Assembly: GCA_035353615.1 (NCBI GenBank)
Contig: DAOPZY010000004.1
Coordinates: 1 to 64,000 of the forward strand
Length of the DNA stretch: 64,000 nt
Direction: 5' to 3'
DNA from: CAXXOK01 sp035353615
Lineage (GTDB): Bacteria > Bacillota > Clostridia > Christensenellales > Aristaeellaceae
Below, piece by piece: positions 59,488 to 64,000 of the stretch. Every line of letters begins with the position of its first letter. Within the stretch, counting starts at the first letter, position 1. The notes under the pieces were generated by a model. It was not told where the DNA came from. It searched no databases and was given only the letters and a program-made list of their open reading frames with translations. A program made the translations under genes and the position numbers.

Positions 59488-60426
59488 TCAGCCTCCGATC
59501 TGGTTCATACGGCGGGTAGTGCCGGTGCCGGTTTCGTTGAGGCTGTGCGTTGCCGGCTTATCGCCAATGCCTTCAGCTACAATCGCCAATAGCGCCGCAT
59601 CGTCCAGCCCCCGCAGGTTCAGCTCCAACCCGGAATGCAGGCAAGGTTTCAACATCCCGTCCGCTGTAACGCGGATGCGGTCGCAATCCCCGCAGAACGC
59701 GTGGCTCATGGGGGATATCAGCCCTACGGCGCCCTGCCCGTCCGGCAGGCGGTAGCGCTGCGCAACCCCTTCCCGATCCAACGGCACAAGCTCGGGGCAA
59801 CGCCTGAGCACCTCCGAAGCGTTTACAAACGCGCTTTGCGGCCACCGGGCGCATTCCCCCATCGGCATCAGCTCAATAAAGCGCACATCCACAGGCATAG
59901 CGCGGGTCAGGGCTACAAAATCGGCGATTTCATCCTCGTTGAGGTCGCCCATCAGCACGCAGTTCAGCTTTACGCGGTCAAACCCGGCCTGCAATGCCGC
60001 GTCCAAACCAGACAACACATCCGACAGGTTGCCGCCGCGCGTAATGCTTTGGTAGCGGTCCGGCCTAAGCGAATCCAGCGACAGGTTCACCCGCCGAACG
60101 CCGGCTTGTCGCAGCGGCTGAGCCAGACGGGCGAGCCGGGTTCCGTTGGTGGTCAGGCACAGTTCCTCAATCCCCTGCAAGCGGCCGATCCGCTCGCAAA
60201 TTTCAATGATATCGGGGCGGATCAGGGGTTCTCCGCCCGTGATCCGAATTTTATTGATGCCACAGCGCGCGGCTGCGCGCGCGATGGCAACCAGTTCATC
60301 CGCCGAAAGCGCTTCGCCGCGCGGCGCAATGCCGTTTTCCGGCATGCAGTAACGGCAACGCATATCGCACGCTTCAGTAACCGCTAAACGAAGCGCGCGC
60401 ACTTCGCGGCCATGGGTATCCAACAT
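59488..60426 (-). CDS. moaA: GTP 3',8-cyclase
   Basis: A 312-residue radical-SAM enzyme, first step of molybdenum cofactor synthesis. The N-terminal cluster motif is CDMRCRYC, with RITGGEPLIRPDI. The C-terminal second cluster is FCGDCDRIR and KPCLHSG. The end GTGTTRRMNQIGG keeps the double glycine needed for activity. Start 2 nt after the Mog-type gene's stop, with GGAGG inside that gene. Confidence 0.96.
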   Translation of the reverse strand: MLDTHGREVRALRLAVTEACDMRCRYCMPENGIAPRGEALSADELVAIARAAARCGINKIRITGGEPLIRPDIIEICERIGRLQGIEELCLTTNGTRLARLAQPLRQAGVRRVNLSLDSLRPDRYQSITRGGNLSDVLSGLDAALQAGFDRVKLNCVLMGDLNEDEIADFVALTRAMPVDVRFIELMPMGECARWPQSAFVNASEVLRRCPELVPLDREGVAQRYRLPDGQGAVGLISPMSHAFCGDCDRIRVTADGMLKPCLHSGLELNLRGLDDAALLAIVAEGIGDKPATHSLNETGTGTTRRMNQIGG

Positions 60427-60428
60427 GT

Positions 60429-60935
60429 TCAGTCCACTCCTCCGGGTTGCGCGGCACAGTCGGCCGGTCCGCCGCGCAACATTTCCAACCCGTGCGCCAG
60501 CGTATTGAGCACCGCCGACAGGTTTTCAGCGGCGGCTTTGGGGCTTCCCGGCAGGTTCACAATGAGCGAACGCCCCCGGATGCCGGCCGCCGCGCGGGAA
60601 AGCATCGCACGCGGCGTAACGGAAAGCGACGCGGCGCGCATGGCTTCCGGGATTCCGTCTGCCCTGCGGCCACAAACGGCAAGCGTCGCTTCCGGCGTTA
60701 CGTCTCGCGGCGAAAACCCTGTGCCGCCTGTTGTCACGATCAGCGCGATGTCGCGGTCGTCGGCAAGGTTTCGCAGGGTTTGTTCGATCATTGGGCGCTC
60801 GTCGGGCACCAGCTCGTTGGCCAGCACCTGATACCCCGCCTGCTCCAACAGTTGCGCCACGCGCGGCCCGGACGCGTCCTCGCGTACGCCGCCAAAAGCG
60901 CGGTCACTGACCGTTACGACTGCCGCAGTGAACAT
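60429..60935 (-). CDS. Molybdopterin adenylyltransferase-like protein (MogA/MoaB)
   Basis: A 168-residue MogA/MoaB-type protein. It has AAVVTVSDRAFGGVREDASG, IVTTGGTGFSPRDVTPEA and LIVNLPGSPKAAAENL. It adenylylates molybdopterin before Mo insertion. ATG 60935 follows GGGAGG. It overlaps the end of modC by 22 nt. Confidence 0.93.
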   Translation of the reverse strand: MFTAAVVTVSDRAFGGVREDASGPRVAQLLEQAGYQVLANELVPDERPMIEQTLRNLADDRDIALIVTTGGTGFSPRDVTPEATLAVCGRRADGIPEAMRAASLSVTPRAMLSRAAAGIRGRSLIVNLPGSPKAAAENLSAVLNTLAHGLEMLRGGPADCAAQPGGVD

Positions 60936-61960
60936 GATGAAACCTCCCGACGTAGCCAAATCAGCTTTTCAGGCTGCACGCATACATACGCATGCTCGCC
61001 TGCGTGAATGCGCCCATCCGGGCGCGCCCGCACATAAATATCGGGACGCTGAACCGGCGAGGCGACCGTTTCCTGCTCCGTTGAACGTATGATTCGACAG
61101 AGAACCGCGAAATCCTGCGCCTGCGCCGCAAGGGCCGCGTCCTCCAGGCGAAAGGCAACGCCGGCTACGTCCGCCTGCTCGCAGGGCCAGTCCACCGCCA
61201 AATCCGGAATATGGGCGCGGCCCGAAGGCAGGCATACTGCTTCCGCCACGTTTTCAAAGCCCGCCAGTTGCGCCGCGCACCGGGACGCCGGTTGATGGTA
61301 CCACTCCACAACCGGTACCGGCGGATGGGAGCAGCCGCCCTGTACCACGCAGACACGCTGGCACAGGCGACAGGTTTCCTCCCGGTCATGCGTTACATAA
61401 AGCGCGGTGCCATCATAGTTTTCAAGAGTTGCCGCAAGCTCCTGTTCCAATTGCCAGCGAAGGTGAACGTCCAAAGCCGCAAAAGGCTCGTCCAGCAAAA
61501 GCAGCTTAGGCTTTCTGGCAAGGCATCGCGCAACCGCAACCCGCTGCTGTTGCCCGCCGGAAAGCTGGCTTGGCAGGCGATCGCCCAACCCGTTCAGGCA
61601 AAAGCGTTCCATCAGCTGCTGAATGGCTTCGTCCCGCTGGTTGCGGGGCGTATCCCTTCGCAAACCGCACAGCAGGTTTTGCCTCACCGTCATGTTGGGA
61701 AATAGCGCGTAATTCTGAAACAGCAGGCCCACGCCCCGTTCCTGCGGGGGCACGAACACGCGCCTTTCGCTGTCAAACCATACGTGGCCGTCCAGCGCAA
61801 TGTAGCCCCGATCCGGTCGGATCACGCCTGCAAGGCACCGGAGCGTCATGGTTTTGCCCGCGCCGGACGCGCCGAGGATCGCCATGGTTTCGCGACCCGC
61901 CGAAAACTCCATTTGCAGGTGAAACCCCGCATAACGTTTCTCAATCCGTACTTCCAGCAC
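60914..61960 (-). CDS. modC: Molybdate ABC transporter ATPase
   Basis: A 348-residue ATPase. Walker A LGASGAGKTMTLR, signature LSGGQQQRVAVARCLA, Walker B LLLLDEPFAALD, and H-loop YVTHDREE. The C-terminal part (about 235-348) has a TOBE-like end (HAYVCVQPEKLIWLRR) that may bind molybdate. The GTG at 61960 is chosen because GGGAGG lies 8 nt upstream; an in-frame ATG at 61984 is the alternative. It overlaps modB by 20 nt. Confidence 0.93.
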   Translation of the reverse strand: MLEVRIEKRYAGFHLQMEFSAGRETMAILGASGAGKTMTLRCLAGVIRPDRGYIALDGHVWFDSERRVFVPPQERGVGLLFQNYALFPNMTVRQNLLCGLRRDTPRNQRDEAIQQLMERFCLNGLGDRLPSQLSGGQQQRVAVARCLARKPKLLLLDEPFAALDVHLRWQLEQELAATLENYDGTALYVTHDREETCRLCQRVCVVQGGCSHPPVPVVEWYHQPASRCAAQLAGFENVAEAVCLPSGRAHIPDLAVDWPCEQADVAGVAFRLEDAALAAQAQDFAVLCRIIRSTEQETVASPVQRPDIYVRARPDGRIHAGEHAYVCVQPEKLIWLRREVSSCSLRQS

Positions 61961-62621
61961 GCGCAGCACCTCCCTGCTTTTCAAACAGGTTCATGGCGAT
62001 CAGCACCACCATCGATATTCCCAGATCGATCAGCACCCAGCGGTAGGCCAGCGCGTCATTCCCTTCCCGCCAGAGCTGGTACACCGTGGTTGCCACGGTT
62101 GCGGTTTTTCCCGGAATGTAGCCGGTGACCATCGAGGTTGCGCCATATTCGCCCAGCGCGCGGGCAAAGGAAAGCACCACGCCAGCCAATAGCCCGGCCC
62201 GGCAGTTGGGCAGCTTGATGCGCCAAAAAATAAACCGTTTGGAAAGCCCCATCGTTTCCGCGCAGGCTTCCCATTCGGGGCTTAATTGCTCAAAAGCGCC
62301 CCTCGCCGTACGGTACATCAGCGGAAACGCGACGATGGTTGTCGCAAAAATGGCCGAAAACCATGTCATGGTCAATTTCCAGCCAAAGGCGTTCAGCACA
62401 AAAGACCCCAAAGCGGTTTTGGGGCTGATGGTTTTCAGTAAAAAAAAGCCGACAACCGTTGGCGGCAGCACCAGCGGCAGGGTCAGCACCGTATCGAACG
62501 CGCCTTTGAGCCATGCGGGCAGCCGCGTAATGCCGTTAGCCGCCCAAATCCCCAACAGGAAAATGAGCGCGGTCGAAATCAGCGCCACTCGCACCGAGTT
62601 GAGCAACGGAAACCAGTCCAT
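61941..62621 (-). CDS. modB: Molybdate ABC transporter permease
   Basis: A 226-residue permease with five membrane helices and the family segments LTLPLVLPPTVVGFFLL, TAETMGLSK-like EWEACAETMGLSKRF (coupling loop) and FARALGEYGATSMVTG. ATG 62621 has GGGAGG 4-5 nt upstream. It follows modA by 60 nt with a hairpin between. Confidence 0.95.
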   Translation of the reverse strand: MDWFPLLNSVRVALISTALIFLLGIWAANGITRLPAWLKGAFDTVLTLPLVLPPTVVGFFLLKTISPKTALGSFVLNAFGWKLTMTWFSAIFATTIVAFPLMYRTARGAFEQLSPEWEACAETMGLSKRFIFWRIKLPNCRAGLLAGVVLSFARALGEYGATSMVTGYIPGKTATVATTVYQLWREGNDALAYRWVLIDLGISMVVLIAMNLFEKQGGAARAGSTD

Positions 62622-62644
62622 AGCGCCTCCCAAAAGAAGAAGTT

Positions 62645-62673
62645 CCTTTCCGCCGCGCTTTGCGGCGGAAAGG
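62645..62673 (-). other. Intercistronic hairpin between modA and modB
   Basis: CCTTTCCGCCGC (62645-62656) pairs perfectly with GCGGCGGAAAGG (62662-62673). On the minus strand it is followed by AACTTCTTCTTTT. It probably gives partial termination, raising ModA over ModBC. Confidence 0.6.
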
Positions 62674-62681
62674 AAGCGGTG

Positions 62682-63503
62682 TTATTTCCGTTCGGGCACC
62701 TGAAAGCCGATGTCGGTGAAAACCTTCGCGCACTCATCGCCCTGGAGGAAGGTCAGGAAATCCTTCGCGGCCTGCTCGTTCGCCGTGCCTTTGAGAACAG
62801 CCGCGGGGTAATTAACCGGCTTATGGCTGCCTTCCGGCGCGGTCGCAACCACGGTGATGCCTTTACCGGTAACGGCGTCGGAGATATACACAACGCCGCA
62901 ATCCACGGCGGCGCTTTCCACCTGCGCCAACACTTCCTTCACGTTGGTGCCGAAGGTAATCTTCTGATCCGCGTTCAGCTGATCCCATACGCCCAGATAG
63001 GTGAAAATATCCTGCGCATACTGGCCCACGGGCACGTCGCTGTTGCCCAGCGCAATCAGGCTCACCTTGTCGGTCGCCACATCGTCAAACGATGTGATGC
63101 CTTTGGTGCTGCCCTCCGGTACAATCAGCACCACGGTATTGGTGAGCAAATCAAACCGCGTGCCTTCCAATACAAAATCCTGATTTTTTGGGTTTTTATC
63201 CGCGCCCGCGGAAATGTCCAGCTCGTTCATTTGCTTTTGCCCGGCGGAAATAAAAATATCGGCCTGCGCGCCTTCCTCAATCTGCGTTTGCAGCGTGCCG
63301 CTGGAATCGAAGTTGAACGTCAGCGTCACGTTGGGCGCGACCGTCTTGTAGAGTTCCGCAATCTGGGTCAGCGCCTCGGTCATCGAGGCGGCGGCGAATA
63401 CCACCAGCTCCGTCGGCGCGGCCGAGGGAGCCGCTTCGGCCAGCACAGCGTTGCAGCCAAGCATCAGGGTCAGTGACAGGATTACAGCCACCAGTTTTTT
63501 CAT
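62682..63503 (-). CDS. modA: Molybdate-binding protein
   Basis: A 273-residue binding protein. The signal peptide KKLVAVILSLTLMLGCNAVL offers either a lipobox-like LMLGC or cleavage at LA-EAA. The mature part has LVVFAAASMTEALTQIAELY, NFDSSGTLQTQIEEGAQADI, ISAGQKQMNEL and YPAAVLKGTANEQAAKDFL. GGGAGGG precedes the ATG. Tungstate binding is also possible. Confidence 0.94.
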   Translation of the reverse strand: MKKLVAVILSLTLMLGCNAVLAEAAPSAAPTELVVFAAASMTEALTQIAELYKTVAPNVTLTFNFDSSGTLQTQIEEGAQADIFISAGQKQMNELDISAGADKNPKNQDFVLEGTRFDLLTNTVVLIVPEGSTKGITSFDDVATDKVSLIALGNSDVPVGQYAQDIFTYLGVWDQLNADQKITFGTNVKEVLAQVESAAVDCGVVYISDAVTGKGITVVATAPEGSHKPVNYPAAVLKGTANEQAAKDFLTFLQGDECAKVFTDIGFQVPERK

Positions 63504-63515
63504 GGTTCACCCTCC

Positions 63516-64000
63516 CTACGATTCTTTCCCGAAGCCGCAGTTTGGATAGGTGCATACCGGACAGTTCAGGCACAGGCCCCCGCAGCCCAGCTTGGCGATA
63601 TCTGCCTTGGTGACTTCCACCCCGGCGACAATGCGCGGCAGCAGCAGGTCGAACACCGTCGCTTTAGCGTACATTACGCACCCGGGAAGGCCAAGGATCG
63701 GCACGCCGTCGTCAAAGTAGCCAAGCAGCAGCATCGCCCCCGGTAAAACCGGAGCGCCGTAGCTGACGATGCGCGCGCCGCTGTCCCGGATGGCTGCCGG
63801 CGTGCAATCGTCCGGGTCTACGCTCATGCCCCCGGTGCACAGGATCAGCTCTAAACCCTGCTTGCGCATGGCTTCAATTGCGGCTTGGATGTGCTCGGCG
63901 GCATCGTCTGTAACGGTATGGGCAACCGTTTCCACCCCGAAGGCCGCAAGCTTTTCCACCACCACCGGCGTAAAGCGGTCCTCGATGCGGCCGCTGAAAA
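63516..64000 (-). CDS. Molybdopterin-binding (MoeA/CinA-like) protein, 5' end beyond window
   Basis: The visible C-terminal 160 residues begin FSGRIEDRFTPVVVEKLAAF, continuing the frame from the window edge. They contain a MoCF-type domain (LILCTGGMSVDPDDCTPAAI, APVLPGAMLLLGY, VPILGLPGCVMYAKATVFD). The Cys-rich end GCGGLCLNCPVCTYPNCGFG has six cysteines and could hold a metal or Fe-S centre. It is the first visible gene of the molybdenum operon, 12 nt before modA. It probably acts in Mo insertion or cofactor handling for the hydroxylase. Confidence 0.88.
   Translation of the reverse strand, partial: FSGRIEDRFTPVVVEKLAAFGVETVAHTVTDDAAEHIQAAIEAMRKQGLELILCTGGMSVDPDDCTPAAIRDSGARIVSYGAPVLPGAMLLLGYFDDGVPILGLPGCVMYAKATVFDLLLPRIVAGVEVTKADIAKLGCGGLCLNCPVCTYPNCGFGKES

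Overview
The window looks like chromosomal DNA of a GC-rich member of the Clostridia (Bacillota). The sequence shows strong AGGAGG-type ribosome binding sites, many GTG and TTG starts, and YesM/YesN-type two-component systems. It also shows LplB/YtcP-type sugar permeases and the Gram-positive order purR-glmU-pth-mfd. I cannot name the species. A relative of the Christensenellales is a guess from protein style only. I saw no tRNA, rRNA, CRISPR array, insertion sequence or phage gene.

Layout. (1) 1-3050: an OmpR-type two-component pair whose regulator is broken by a 134-bp tandem duplication, then a small membrane protein and an FMN-binding protein. (2) 3.4-17.9 kb: a divergent sugar island. 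The minus operon makes beta-glucosidase, an oligo-1,6-glucosidase-like enzyme, alpha-galactosidase and a cation:sugar symporter. The plus operon makes two ABC permeases, a binding protein, a GH94 phosphorylase and a phosphohexomutase, so an imported beta-glucoside can be phosphorolysed and fed into glycolysis. (3) 18-22.8 kb: a YdeI-like protein, then kinase-binding protein-regulator, an apparent three-component sugar sensor. (4) 23-25.8 kb: shikimate kinase, a His/Cys-rich metal-binding-like protein behind a promoter embedded in a 13-bp perfect inverted repeat, a DUF134 regulator, and phosphoglycerate mutase. (5) 25.9-34.1 kb: a minus-strand operon with a ribose-type importer (ATPase, permease, binding protein), an AraC-type response regulator, a histidine kinase with almost no ectodomain, and a double ABC-ATPase homologue that has lost its nucleotide-binding motifs. 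(6) 34.6-37.8 kb: a sugar isomerase-ROK kinase pair, an AT-richer stretch and a membrane-anchored unknown. (7) 37.8-45.5 kb: recO, then divergent purR, a GlmU-like protein with a decayed uridylyltransferase half, pth with a proline-rich tail, and mfd. (8) 46-48.7 kb: a 7TM histidine kinase and its regulator. (9) 48.7-51.1 kb: a polar amino-acid importer. (10) 51.4-64 kb: a selenium and molybdenum locus. It has xdhC, then a six-gene operon yedE-tusA-like-DUF3343-yqeC-yqeB-selD, a divergent class V aminotransferase, and a molybdenum operon (molybdopterin-binding protein, modA, modB, modC, mog, moaA, moaC, MOSC).

The most unusual content is the transporter-linked signalling operon with the motif-less ABC protein (25.9-34 kb), the duplication-broken regulator (1.4-1.7 kb), the half-dead GlmU and the Se/Mo maturation locus. 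The Se/Mo locus matches the known accessory gene set of selenium-dependent molybdenum hydroxylases, although no hydroxylase subunit lies inside the window.
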